Part shown: piece after piece, positions 1 to 5,738 of the stretch
Numbering within the stretch: position 1 is the first letter of the stretch
Layout: each line of letters starts with the position of its first letter
Notes under the pieces: generated by a model
The model's database searches: none
Seen by the model: the letters and a program-made list of their open reading frames with translations, nothing else
What the model was told of the DNA's origin: nothing
Assembly (NCBI GenBank): GCA_027019045.1
Contig: JALUXI010000205.1
Span: forward strand, 1-10,137
Length of the DNA: 10,137 bases
Origin: Piscirickettsiaceae bacterium
Lineage (GTDB): Bacteria > Pseudomonadota > Gammaproteobacteria > Thiomicrospirales > Thiomicrospiraceae
Direction: 5' to 3'
Made by a program: the position numbers and the translations under genes

Positions 1-1263
1 GCCTCCCCTAAAGAGAATGGCTACCAATCCATTCATACGGTCATTATAGGCCCTCAAGGTAAAACGGTTGAAATTCAAATTCGCACTTTTGAGATGCATC
101 ATCATGCAGAGTTTGGAGTGGCCGCACACTGGAAATATAAAGAGGGTCAAGGGCATTTTGATGAAAGTTTAGAGCGCAGTATTGCCGCAGTGCGTCAACT
201 TCTAGAAAATATGGACGACCCAGAGGTGTTTAATGAGATCAGCACCGAATTACAAAGCAATACCATCTATGCCCTCACCCCAAATGCAGAAATCATCACC
301 CTTAGACAAGGCGCCACCCCTTTAGATTTTGCTTATCATATCCATACCGAGCTAGGGCATCGTTGCATTGGTGCCAAAATCAATGGCCGAATTATGCCCT
401 TGACCACACCTTTGCAAACGGGCGATCGAGTTGAAATTTTAACGACCAAAGAAGGGAAGCCCAATCGAAATTGGCTTAATCCTAATCTAGGATACTTAAA
501 ATCCGCCAGCGCACGCAATAAAGTACGCCAATGGTTTAACCGAGTCAATCGAGAAGCCAATATTGAAGCGGGTGAAGAGCTACTTAAAAAAGAGTTAAAA
601 AGATTACATGCAACCCTCTCACCAGAATGGTTTGTTGAACGCTTTCATTTGGACAATGAAAAGCAACTCTATGAGTTTATCGGCAAAGGGCAGATCAATG
701 AAAGACAGCTTTCAGATGCCATTCAACGCCATTTACGCCAAACGCTCAAACAACAGTCGTCCATTCAGCATAATTCATCAGAAGAGATCAAAACCTTACC
801 TACAGAGACCGCTTTTGTCGTAGGTGCACCACAACTCAAAACACATTTAGCCCCCTGTTGTCAGCCCCAACCCAATGAGGCCATTATTGGTTATGTGACA
901 CGGGGTAGAGGTATTACTATTCATAAAGTCACCTGCCCCAATATTCAGCACCTCAATGCAGAAGAGCAGAAACGCTTGATTGAAGTCGCTTGGAGTGGAC
1001 AGCAAGTGCCAAGTGTTTATACCATAGAATTGACCATACAACTCTTAGAAATGCCTGGTGCAACGGGAAAGGTACTGCAAGAGCTGACTCTATGTGATTT
1101 AGAGCCTGTCTCTATGGCTCAAGAAAAAGTGAAGGGAAATGAAGGAGAGTTTTCATTGATGCTTAAAATGCAATTGCCCCAAAATTTCAATATGGGAAAA
1201 CTCTTGGATCGACTGGAGCAGCTGCCCGCTGTCTTAGAAGTGAAATTGCGTGCGGTTGAATGA
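1..1263 (+). CDS. relA: RelA, GTP pyrophosphokinase ((p)ppGpp synthetase I), C-terminal 420 residues, 5' truncated by window edge
   Basis: The reading frame is open from base 1 and ends at TGA 1261-1263. RelA makes pppGpp/ppGpp from GTP or GDP plus ATP when uncharged tRNA sits in the ribosomal A site. The visible part begins inside the synthetase domain (PKENGYQSIHT, then EIQIRT and AEFGVAAHWKYKEG, visible residues 3-49). The TGS domain follows at about residues 87-149 (IYALTPNAEIITLRQGATP). The helical region comes next, then a zinc-finger-type domain with APCCQP near 284-289 and a later His and Cys (HKVTC, 309-312), and a C-terminal ACT domain at about 340-420. The wording of the synthetase end matches RelA better than SpoT; this is family knowledge. 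Full-length RelA is roughly 740 residues, so about 320 lie outside the window. No typical + strand terminator follows; the hairpin at 1313-1338 lacks a T run on this strand. Confidence 0.96.
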   Translation, partial: ASPKENGYQSIHTVIIGPQGKTVEIQIRTFEMHHHAEFGVAAHWKYKEGQGHFDESLERSIAAVRQLLENMDDPEVFNEISTELQSNTIYALTPNAEIITLRQGATPLDFAYHIHTELGHRCIGAKINGRIMPLTTPLQTGDRVEILTTKEGKPNRNWLNPNLGYLKSASARNKVRQWFNRVNREANIEAGEELLKKELKRLHATLSPEWFVERFHLDNEKQLYEFIGKGQINERQLSDAIQRHLRQTLKQQSSIQHNSSEEIKTLPTETAFVVGAPQLKTHLAPCCQPQPNEAIIGYVTRGRGITIHKVTCPNIQHLNAEEQKRLIEVAWSGQQVPSVYTIELTIQLLEMPGATGKVLQELTLCDLEPVSMAQEKVKGNEGEFSLMLKMQLPQNFNMGKLLDRLEQLPAVLEVKLRAVE

Positions 1264-1304
1264 CTGAAGTTGATAAACGAATTCTCTGAGACTAAAGCTT
1301 TAGG

Positions 1305-1338
1305 AAATAAAAAAAGCCAGCCTTTTCAAGCTGGCTTT
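1305..1338 (-). terminator. Rho-independent terminator of the tRNA cluster, shared stem at the relA/tRNA convergence
   Basis: A 9-bp perfect stem, AAAGCCAGC (1313-1321) with GCTGGCTTT (1330-1338), encloses an 8-nt loop. On the minus strand it is followed directly by a T-rich tract (complement of the A-rich 1305-1312), the classic intrinsic terminator form. It begins 6 nt after the 3' end of the last tRNA-Glu. On the plus strand the stem is followed only by AGAATG, so it should stop relA transcripts poorly. Confidence 0.9.
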
Positions 1339-1344
1339 AGAATG

Positions 1345-1420
1345 TGGCGTCCCGTAGGGGAGTCGAACCCCTGTTACCGCCGTGAAAGGGCGGTGTCCTA
1401 GGCCTCTAGACGAACGGGAC
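1345..1420 (-). tRNA. tRNA-Glu (anticodon UUC), distal copy
   Basis: Reading the minus strand from 1420, the 76-nt sequence starts GTCCCGT and ends ACGGGAC-G-CCA, giving a 7-bp acceptor stem with CCA encoded in the gene. The anticodon stem-loop is CCGCCCTTTCACGGCGG with anticodon TTC, and the T arm carries GGTTCGACTCC. It is identical over all 76 nt to the copy at 1814-1889. It is the last gene of the cluster, separated from tRNA-Gly by the 314-nt repeat region and followed at once by a terminator. Confidence 0.98.
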
Positions 1421-1430
1421 ATTTTTTTTG

Positions 1431-1546
1431 GTTTGTTTGCGGCTTATTTCTCCAATCTCTGCGTTGTCAGTCAGTCACTTACCAAAGTAAGCTCCTTCCT
1501 TCCGCCTTGATCTTGAAGAAAATGCTCGCAAACAAACTCAAAAATG
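1431..1546. repeat. Long imperfect palindromic repeat, copy 1
   Basis: The ends are inverted: GTTTGTTTGCG at 1431-1441 and its exact complement CGCAAACAAAC at 1527-1537; the similarity extends outward into a poly-T/poly-A flank with gaps. The centre is another perfect inverted repeat, CTTAC-CAAA-GTAAG, at 1478-1491. Between ends and centre the two arms still match imperfectly (for example ATTTCTCCAA on the left against the complement of TTGAAGAAAA on the right). The element could therefore fold into one long, interrupted hairpin, or be a small non-coding mobile element of the MITE kind. It begins about 10 nt upstream of the distal tRNA-Glu and has no open reading frame. I do not recognise a named family. 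Confidence 0.75.
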
Positions 1547-1552
1547 AATCTG

Positions 1553-1660
1553 TGCGGCTTATTTCTCCAATCTCTGCGTTGTCAGTCAGTCACTTACCAA
1601 AGTAAGTTTCTTTCTGCCAACTTAGTCTTGAAAAACAAGTTTCAAACAAACTCAAAAATG
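1553..1660. repeat. Long imperfect palindromic repeat, copy 2
   Basis: The left half (1553-1606) repeats copy 1 (1438-1491) base for base over 54 nt, at a period of 115 nt. The central CTTAC-CAAA-GTAAG is included. The right arm differs more (TTTCTTTCTGCC against CTCCTTCCTTCC) but returns to an identical stretch at the end, CAAACAAACTCAAAAATG (1643-1660 and 1529-1546). The left terminal GTTTGTTT of copy 1 is absent here, as if the two copies share or have lost one end. A weak hairpin GCTTAT/ATAAGC (1660-1665/1672-1677) follows. Together with copy 1 it fills most of the 314 nt between tRNA-Gly and the distal tRNA-Glu. Confidence 0.75.
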
Positions 1661-1696
1661 CTTATATCTCAATAAGCGATTGACTGTTTAGTGTAT

Positions 1697-1714
1697 GAAT
1701 CGGCCTAGAGATTC
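1697..1714 (-). other. Small hairpin with loop GGCCTAGA (plus-strand reading), downstream of tRNA-Gly
   Basis: GAATC (1697-1701) pairs with GATTC (1710-1714) around the 8-nt loop GGCCTAGA. It lies 20 nt past the 3' end of tRNA-Gly in the minus-strand transcript. The same eight-base loop and closing pair recur at 1928-1935 on a stem of different sequence. It could be a processing or end-trimming structure; there is no T run, so it is not a normal terminator. Confidence 0.4.
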
Positions 1715-1734
1715 CTAAACAGCCTATCTAAATA

Positions 1735-1809
1735 TGGAGCGGGAAACGAGGATCGAACTCGCGACCCCAACCTTGGCAAGGTTGTGCTCTACCGCTGAGC
1801 TATTCCCGC
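1735..1809 (-). tRNA. tRNA-Gly (anticodon GCC)
   Basis: The minus strand from 1809 reads GCGGGAATAGCTCAGCGG at the 5' end and closes with TTCCCGC-T-CCA, a 7-bp acceptor stem with encoded CCA. The anticodon arm AACCTTGCCAAGGTT shows GCC in the loop, and the T arm contains GTTCGATCC. The gene is 75 nt. Only 4 nt (1810-1813) separate it from the 3' end of the upstream tRNA-Glu, so the two must be cut from one precursor. Confidence 0.98.
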
Positions 1810-1813
1810 ATAG

Positions 1814-1889
1814 TGGCGTCCCGTAGGGGAGTCGAACCCCTGTTACCGCCGTGAAAGGGCGGTGTCCTAGGCCTCTAGACGAACGGGAC
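1814..1889 (-). tRNA. tRNA-Glu (anticodon UUC), proximal copy
   Basis: This 76-nt gene has the same sequence as 1345-1420: acceptor GTCCCGT/ACGGGAC, anticodon TTC in CCCTTTCACGG, and encoded CCA. It stands second in the cluster, 87 nt after tRNA-Ala and 4 nt before tRNA-Gly. The perfect identity of the two copies points to recent duplication or ongoing gene conversion. Confidence 0.98.
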
Positions 1890-1916
1890 ACTATAAAAAT
1901 ATCGGTTACTTAAAAT

Positions 1917-1951
1917 CAGGAATTTACGGCCTAGAGTAAATTTAAGTCCTG
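1917..1951 (-). other. Hairpin with loop GGCCTAGA (plus-strand reading), downstream of tRNA-Ala
   Basis: ATTTAC (1922-1927) pairs with GTAAAT (1936-1941) around the loop GGCCTAGA (1928-1935). The helix can resume past a 5-nt bulge with CAGGA (1917-1921) and TCCTG (1947-1951). It lies in the spacer 26 nt after tRNA-Ala and upstream of tRNA-Glu. The loop and its closing C-G pair are the same as in the hairpin at 1697-1714, while the stems differ. Confidence 0.4.
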
Positions 1952-1976
1952 CTTTCATTGCAATTGCTGTTCTGAT

Positions 1977-2052
1977 TGGTGGAGCTAAGCGGGATCGAAC
2001 CGCTGACCTCAACACTGCCAGTGTTGCGCTCTCCCAGCTGAGCTATAGCCCC
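1977..2052 (-). tRNA. tRNA-Ala (anticodon GGC), first gene of the cluster
   Basis: The minus strand from 2052 starts GGGGCTATAGCTCAGC and ends TAGCTCC-A-CCA, 76 nt with encoded CCA. The anticodon loop in CACTGGCAGTG gives GGC. The acceptor stem has G3 opposite U70, the known identity element for alanyl-tRNA synthetase. It is the first gene after the promoter at 2095-2122. Confidence 0.98.
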
Positions 2053-2094
2053 AATAGGAACCGTTGCAAGTTGCTGTGTAACAGATGGGTGCGT

Positions 2095-2122
2095 ATTATA
2101 AAGAGATGCCTGAGAAGGTCAA
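2095..2122 (-). promoter_or_regulatory. Sigma70-type promoter of the tRNA cluster
   Basis: On the minus strand TTGACC (2122-2117) and a perfect TATAAT (2100-2095) are separated by 16 nt. The sequence after the -10 box reads ACGCACCC, a GC-rich discriminator of the kind linked to stringent (ppGpp) control of stable RNA promoters. Transcription would start near 2088, about 35 nt before tRNA-Ala. It lies just past the gltX-side hairpin, so the tRNAs have their own start signal. Confidence 0.8.
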
Positions 2123-2125
2123 GAG

Positions 2126-2161
2126 CAAAAGTGCAAAATTTTTTATTTTTTTGCACTTTTG
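2126..2161. terminator. AT-rich hairpin between gltX and the tRNA promoter, probable gltX terminator
   Basis: CAAAAGTGCAAAA (2126-2138) and TTTTGCACTTTTG (2149-2161) form a perfect 13-bp inverted repeat around a T-rich 10-nt loop. On the minus strand, if only GTGCAAAA/TTTTGCAC pair, a TTTT run follows, as in an intrinsic terminator. The stem is short on GC, so strength is uncertain. It starts 25 nt after the gltX stop and ends 4 nt before the -35 box of the tRNA promoter. Confidence 0.6.
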
Positions 2162-2185
2162 TAACACACCCTATTGTGCCTTGAC

Positions 2186-3601
2186 TCAACCCTGTTGCTG
2201 CGCTCTTTGATCTATAAAGGCAATGGCTTGGTTAATCCGCGTGAGACAACGAGCTTTTCCAATCAGTTCGGCTGTTTGATCAATCGCTGGAGACTGCCCT
2301 CTTCCTGTAATAGCAACTCTTAAAGGCATACCAACTTTACCCATCCCCACTTCCAATTCATCTGCTGTTTCTTGAATCGCCTGATGAATATTTTCTGCTG
2401 TCCAAGGTTCAACTTCTGAGAACTTTTCGGCCACTTTAACCAATGCGTCTTTGGCAACAGGTCGCAAATGTTTTTTGGCCGCAGCAGGATCGAAACTTTC
2501 AAAATCTTGATAGAAATAGTCAGCGTTCTCTACCATTTCGACTAAGGTTTTGGCTCTTTCTCGTAATAGATCAGCGACCGCACTCAGTTCAGGGCCATTT
2601 TCCAACTCAATCCCTTTTTCCTGCATAAATGGCGCTAAATAGCGAGCTAAATGCTCTGCAGGCGCTTGCTGGATATGCTGCTGGTTGACCCATAGCAATT
2701 TTTCTGTATTAAAGGTTGAAGGTGAGCTGTTAACATGGTCTAGGTCGAAATGCTCAATCATTTCATCCACACTAAAAATCTCTTGATCTCCATGCGACCA
2801 GCCTAATCTCACAAGATAGTTCAATAAAGCTTCAGGCAAGAAACCTTCTTCTTTATATTGCAGTACCGAAACCGCCCCGTGTCGTTTTGAAAGACGAGAG
2901 CCATCTTCACCCAATACCATCGGAATGTGCGCATATTTTGGAATCGGAGCGCCAAGGGCTTTCAAGATATTGATTTGACGAGGTGTATTATTAAGGTGGT
3001 CATCTCCTCGAATAACATGGGTAATCCCCATATCCCAATCATCCACCACCACGCTTAAATTATAAGTGGGCGTACCGTCAGAACGGGCAATAATCAGATC
3101 ATCCAATTCTTGGTTGCTGATGCGCACCTCACCTTTGACCAAGTCCTCAATCACCACTTCTCCTTCCAAAGGATTTTTAAAGCGGATAACAGGTTCAACA
3201 CCTTCAGGAGGCGTGCCTGTAAAGTCACGATAACGACCATCGTAACGAGGCTTCTCGCCTTTGGCTTTCTGTTCTTCACGCATGGTTTCCAACTCTTCAG
3301 GGGTGGCATAGCAATAGTAGGCCATGTCATTGTCTAACAGATATTGAATCACCTCTTTGTAGCGATCGAAACGCTCTGTCTGATAAAAAGGTCCTTGGTC
3401 ATAATCTAACCCTAGCCAAGCCATCCCTTCTAAAATCGCATTCACGGACTCTTTGGTAGAGCGTTCTAAATCCGTATCTTCAATCCGTAAAACAAACTCT
3501 CCCCCATGCTTGCGTGCATAAAGCCAAGAAAAAAGTGCGGTGCGTACACCACCAATATGTAAATAGCCCGTTGGACTGGGGGCAAAACGAGTACGAATCA
3601 C
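2186..3601 (-). CDS. gltX: Glutamyl-tRNA synthetase (GluRS, class I)
   Basis: It joins glutamate to tRNA-Glu using ATP, in the cytoplasm. The class I HIGH motif is HIGG in APSPTGYLHIGG (residues 15-18) and the KMSKS equivalent is RLSKR followed by HGA (236-240). Family wording such as RIEDTD and REEQKAKGEKPRYDGRYR is clear. I take GTG 3601-3599 as the start: GAGGAG (3613-3608) lies 6 nt upstream, and this gives 471 residues, the same as E. coli GltX. An in-frame TTG at 3607 touches that ribosome site and is less likely. The zinc site of E. coli GluRS (Cys98, Cys100, Cys125, His127) is mostly gone here: only the first Cys remains, with Ala, Tyr and Asp at the others. The upstream same-strand transporter gene ends 33 nt before the start; its two tRNA-Glu substrates are encoded just downstream. 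Confidence 0.97.
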   Translation of the reverse strand: MIRTRFAPSPTGYLHIGGVRTALFSWLYARKHGGEFVLRIEDTDLERSTKESVNAILEGMAWLGLDYDQGPFYQTERFDRYKEVIQYLLDNDMAYYCYATPEELETMREEQKAKGEKPRYDGRYRDFTGTPPEGVEPVIRFKNPLEGEVVIEDLVKGEVRISNQELDDLIIARSDGTPTYNLSVVVDDWDMGITHVIRGDDHLNNTPRQINILKALGAPIPKYAHIPMVLGEDGSRLSKRHGAVSVLQYKEEGFLPEALLNYLVRLGWSHGDQEIFSVDEMIEHFDLDHVNSSPSTFNTEKLLWVNQQHIQQAPAEHLARYLAPFMQEKGIELENGPELSAVADLLRERAKTLVEMVENADYFYQDFESFDPAAAKKHLRPVAKDALVKVAEKFSEVEPWTAENIHQAIQETADELEVGMGKVGMPLRVAITGRGQSPAIDQTAELIGKARCLTRINQAIAFIDQRAQQQG

Positions 3602-3607
3602 TGTCAA

Positions 3608-3613
3608 CTCCTC
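3608..3613 (-). promoter_or_regulatory. Ribosome binding site that decides the gltX start
   Basis: GAGGAG on the minus strand ends directly against TTG 3607-3605 (no spacer) but sits 6 nt from GTG 3601-3599. The spacing favours the GTG codon. Confidence 0.7.
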
Positions 3614-3633
3614 AAAGAATAAATAAAAGGGGT

Positions 3634-3662
3634 ATTATAGGGCTTCAGGCGATGACTTTACA
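3634..3662 (-). promoter_or_regulatory. Probable gltX promoter overlapping the stop codon of the upstream transporter gene
   Basis: A perfect TATAAT reads on the minus strand at 3639-3634, within the last codons (CTA TAA) of the gene ending at 3635. At 17 nt spacing the -35 position (3662-3657) reads TGTAAA, a weak match. Initiation near 3627 would give a leader of about 26 nt before the GTG. The segment after the -10 is ACCCC. Confidence 0.5.
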
Positions 3663-4636
3663 GCCAACCATGCTTGCTTAACCAACCAACCTGTTAATAA
3701 GGTCACGAATCCCAATAAAAGAATAAAAATCACCCCACTCCACCACCAGAAAAGCGGCTGTTGCAAAAGATCACCCATGTACTGCCCCGCCAAACCATAA
3801 GCAGCCAGAGGATAAACATAAGACCAACTCACCATACTGAGTTCACTCTTTCTAAACTCCGCAATAGAATAGAGCCAAACAAGTAGCATCATGGTAGCAA
3901 ACCCATAAAACCACCAACTGCTCAAAGGCACAGTAGCTTGCTGTAAAAGCAAAATGGAGGCAATGGTTCCAAGGGATGGCGGAGCCATAAAAATAAACAG
4001 AGTAGGTCGCATTCGAAGTGAAATATGGCTGACAAAAAACAGACGATAGAAGAGGCTAAAAACCAATGTTCCCCATATAAAAAAAGTTGCCGAAAAATAG
4101 AACCATAAAACCTCTCTCCAGCTTTCTGGCAACATCTGCATCCCTGCAATCACCACCACAAAATTTCCCGAGAGCAAAATAAACCAAGTAGGTTTTAAAT
4201 CCTCCAACTCAATCCGCACATCAAATAGCCAGCGAGAGACCATTGCAAACCACAAAATGGTGTGTGCAATCATCACCGTTAAAAATCCCCAAAAAGCCCA
4301 GTCCCGATACCAGTTAAAGTGCCATAAGCTTAAACAACCAAGCATCAGCGTCAGTGTGATTGATGGAAAAAGAGAGATTTGGAAGTTACTTTGCCACTCC
4401 TTTGTTAAATGATTTGTGGAGTGCTGTTTGAATCGTTCTTGAAACAACTTTATGAAGTAAGGCACTCCCACAATGAGCAGTGCCAAATAACCATAAAACA
4501 GAATCCATAATGGTAAGGAGGTTTGCCATTGGAGTGTTTCAGCATAATGAACTCCATTCAGCCCCAATCCAATGAGTCCCATGGGCATACCGAATAGTGC
4601 AACAGAGGGCTTAAAAACAAGATTTTTCAAATTCAT
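3635..4636 (-). CDS. SLAC1/TehA (TDT) family membrane transporter or anion channel, paralogue A
   Basis: A 333-residue inner-membrane protein with about ten hydrophobic segments and few charged loops. The N-terminus FKPSVALFGMPMGLIGLGL is the usual opening of the tellurite-resistance/dicarboxylate transporter (TDT) and SLAC1 anion channel family; KPTWFILLSGN in the middle and FYRLFF with LFIFMAPPSLG further on also fit. Known members move small anions (malate, sulfite, nitrate/chloride or tellurite); the substrate here cannot be read from sequence. I start at ATG 4636. A longer frame to 4744 adds 36 residues that break the family pattern, overlap the divergent gene and run through the probable promoter; no strong ribosome site precedes 4636. 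The gene lies 95 nt from a divergent paralogue of 334 residues. Its stop overlaps the probable gltX promoter. Confidence 0.85.
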   Translation of the reverse strand: MNLKNLVFKPSVALFGMPMGLIGLGLNGVHYAETLQWQTSLPLWILFYGYLALLIVGVPYFIKLFQERFKQHSTNHLTKEWQSNFQISLFPSITLTLMLGCLSLWHFNWYRDWAFWGFLTVMIAHTILWFAMVSRWLFDVRIELEDLKPTWFILLSGNFVVVIAGMQMLPESWREVLWFYFSATFFIWGTLVFSLFYRLFFVSHISLRMRPTLFIFMAPPSLGTIASILLLQQATVPLSSWWFYGFATMMLLVWLYSIAEFRKSELSMVSWSYVYPLAAYGLAGQYMGDLLQQPLFWWWSGVIFILLLGFVTLLTGWLVKQAWLAVKSSPEAL

Positions 4637-4666
4637 TAAATAAGTAATTGATTTGGAATTTGAGTA

Positions 4667-4699
4667 ATTATAACGCCATGAGTAGAGTTTGATTATAAT
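4667..4699. promoter_or_regulatory. Overlapping divergent promoters between the two transporter genes
   Basis: Two perfect TATAAT boxes point away from each other: minus strand at 4672-4667 and plus strand at 4694-4699. At normal spacing the -35 region of each would overlap the -10 of the other (minus -35 near 4690-4695, TAATCA; plus -35 near 4671-4676, TAACGC), and both -35 matches are weak. Predicted starts give leaders of about 24 nt for the minus gene and 26 nt for the plus gene, which agrees with starts at 4636 and 4732. Confidence 0.45.
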
Positions 4700-4731
4700 A
4701 ATGCCAATTCTAATTTTACGGAGTCCATCCC

Positions 4732-5736
4732 ATGAGTGAAGCAAATACCCAACCTGCTCGTCTAGCCTTTTTCCCTATCACCCTATTTGGAAGTATTATG
4801 GGGTATTCAGGGTTGACGCTGGTATTGATTGCCATGCGCCAAATTTTAGAAATCAATGCCTATGCCCCTTTGGCTTTAGTGATCCTCACCACCCTCTTTT
4901 TCTCACTGATTTCAGCAACCTATTTAGTTAAAATCCTAAAACATCCTCAAGCGGTCATTAAAGAATTTAACCACCCCATCGCTAGTAACTTTTTCTCCGC
5001 CTTTAGTATCAGCTTGGTGCTATTGGGGGTGATTTATAGCTTTTACAACTTAACTGTTGGGCAGATCTTATGGACACTGGGCGCCAGCACCCAACTGGTT
5101 TTAACCGTCATTACCATTAGCAACTGGATTCATCATGAAAAGTGGCAAGTGACGCACATGAGTCCTGCTTGGTTTATCCCTGTGGTTGGGAATATTATTG
5201 TTCCGCTGGGTACGCCGCTTTATGCACCATTAGAACTCGGCTGGTTCTTCTTTAGTATTGGCGTCGTTTTTTGGATTATCTTACAAGCAATTGTTTTCTA
5301 TCGCCTTTTCTTCCACCCACCCATGATTAAAACACTAGAGCCACTTCTGTTTATCTTGATTGCGCCACCTGCAATTGGCTTCAGTGCCTACCTACATATC
5401 AATGGCGGAAACCTAGATGCATTTGCCCGTATTCTTTATTACACAGCACTTTTCTTTGGGTTATTGCTATTGGTGCAGACTCCCCGCTTCTTACGCATCC
5501 CCTTCTCACTCTCTTGGTGGGCATACACCTTCCCATTGGCTGCACTCACACTTGCAACCTTAAAAATGTTTGCCTTTATTAACCAACCTATTTTTGGTTT
5601 CTTGACTGCACTCTTTGCAGCAATCGTATCGGCGCTTATTTTCCATCTCACTTTAAAAACACTGGCGGCGATTCGTAAGAAAAAGCTATGCGTACCACCA
5701 CCTGCTGAACCCACCCCTCAAGCGAAAGAAGATTAA
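4732..5736 (+). CDS. SLAC1/TehA (TDT) family membrane transporter or anion channel, paralogue B
   Basis: This 334-residue multi-spanning membrane protein starts at ATG 4732 with CGGAG (4719-4723) 8 nt upstream. It shares the pattern of the divergent gene in the same order: FFPITLFGSIMGYSGLTL at the N-terminus, MSPAWFIPVVGN mid-protein, FYRLFF, then PLLFILIAPPAIGF. About ten hydrophobic segments are visible, ending in a short basic and proline-rich cytoplasmic-looking tail (RKKKLCVPPPAEP). The likely role is passage of a small anion across the inner membrane; the substrate is unknown. The pair differ enough that duplication is not recent. The next gene, an M61 peptidase, begins 2 nt after the stop, so the three plus-strand genes probably form one transcript, though the functional link to the peptidase is unclear. 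Confidence 0.88.
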   Translation: MSEANTQPARLAFFPITLFGSIMGYSGLTLVLIAMRQILEINAYAPLALVILTTLFFSLISATYLVKILKHPQAVIKEFNHPIASNFFSAFSISLVLLGVIYSFYNLTVGQILWTLGASTQLVLTVITISNWIHHEKWQVTHMSPAWFIPVVGNIIVPLGTPLYAPLELGWFFFSIGVVFWIILQAIVFYRLFFHPPMIKTLEPLLFILIAPPAIGFSAYLHINGGNLDAFARILYYTALFFGLLLLVQTPRFLRIPFSLSWWAYTFPLAALTLATLKMFAFINQPIFGFLTALFAAIVSALIFHLTLKTLAAIRKKKLCVPPPAEPTPQAKED

Positions 5737-5738
5737 CG

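Noticed and set aside
336..1041. Open frames of 64-74 codons on both strands across relA
   Set aside because: They lie in other frames of a clear RelA reading frame, have no ribosome sites and no recognisable protein pattern.
1439..1606. Two direct repeats as a minimal CRISPR array
   Set aside because: Only two units, each palindromic and over 100 nt, with no uniform unique spacers and no cas genes.
1890..1976. A second promoter directly upstream of the proximal tRNA-Glu (TATAGT next to the tRNA)
   Set aside because: The box touches the mature tRNA 5' end, leaving no room for a start site, and no suitable -35 is present.
2320..3337. Open frames of 60-75 codons across gltX
   Set aside because: They are shadows of the GluRS frame with no independent support.
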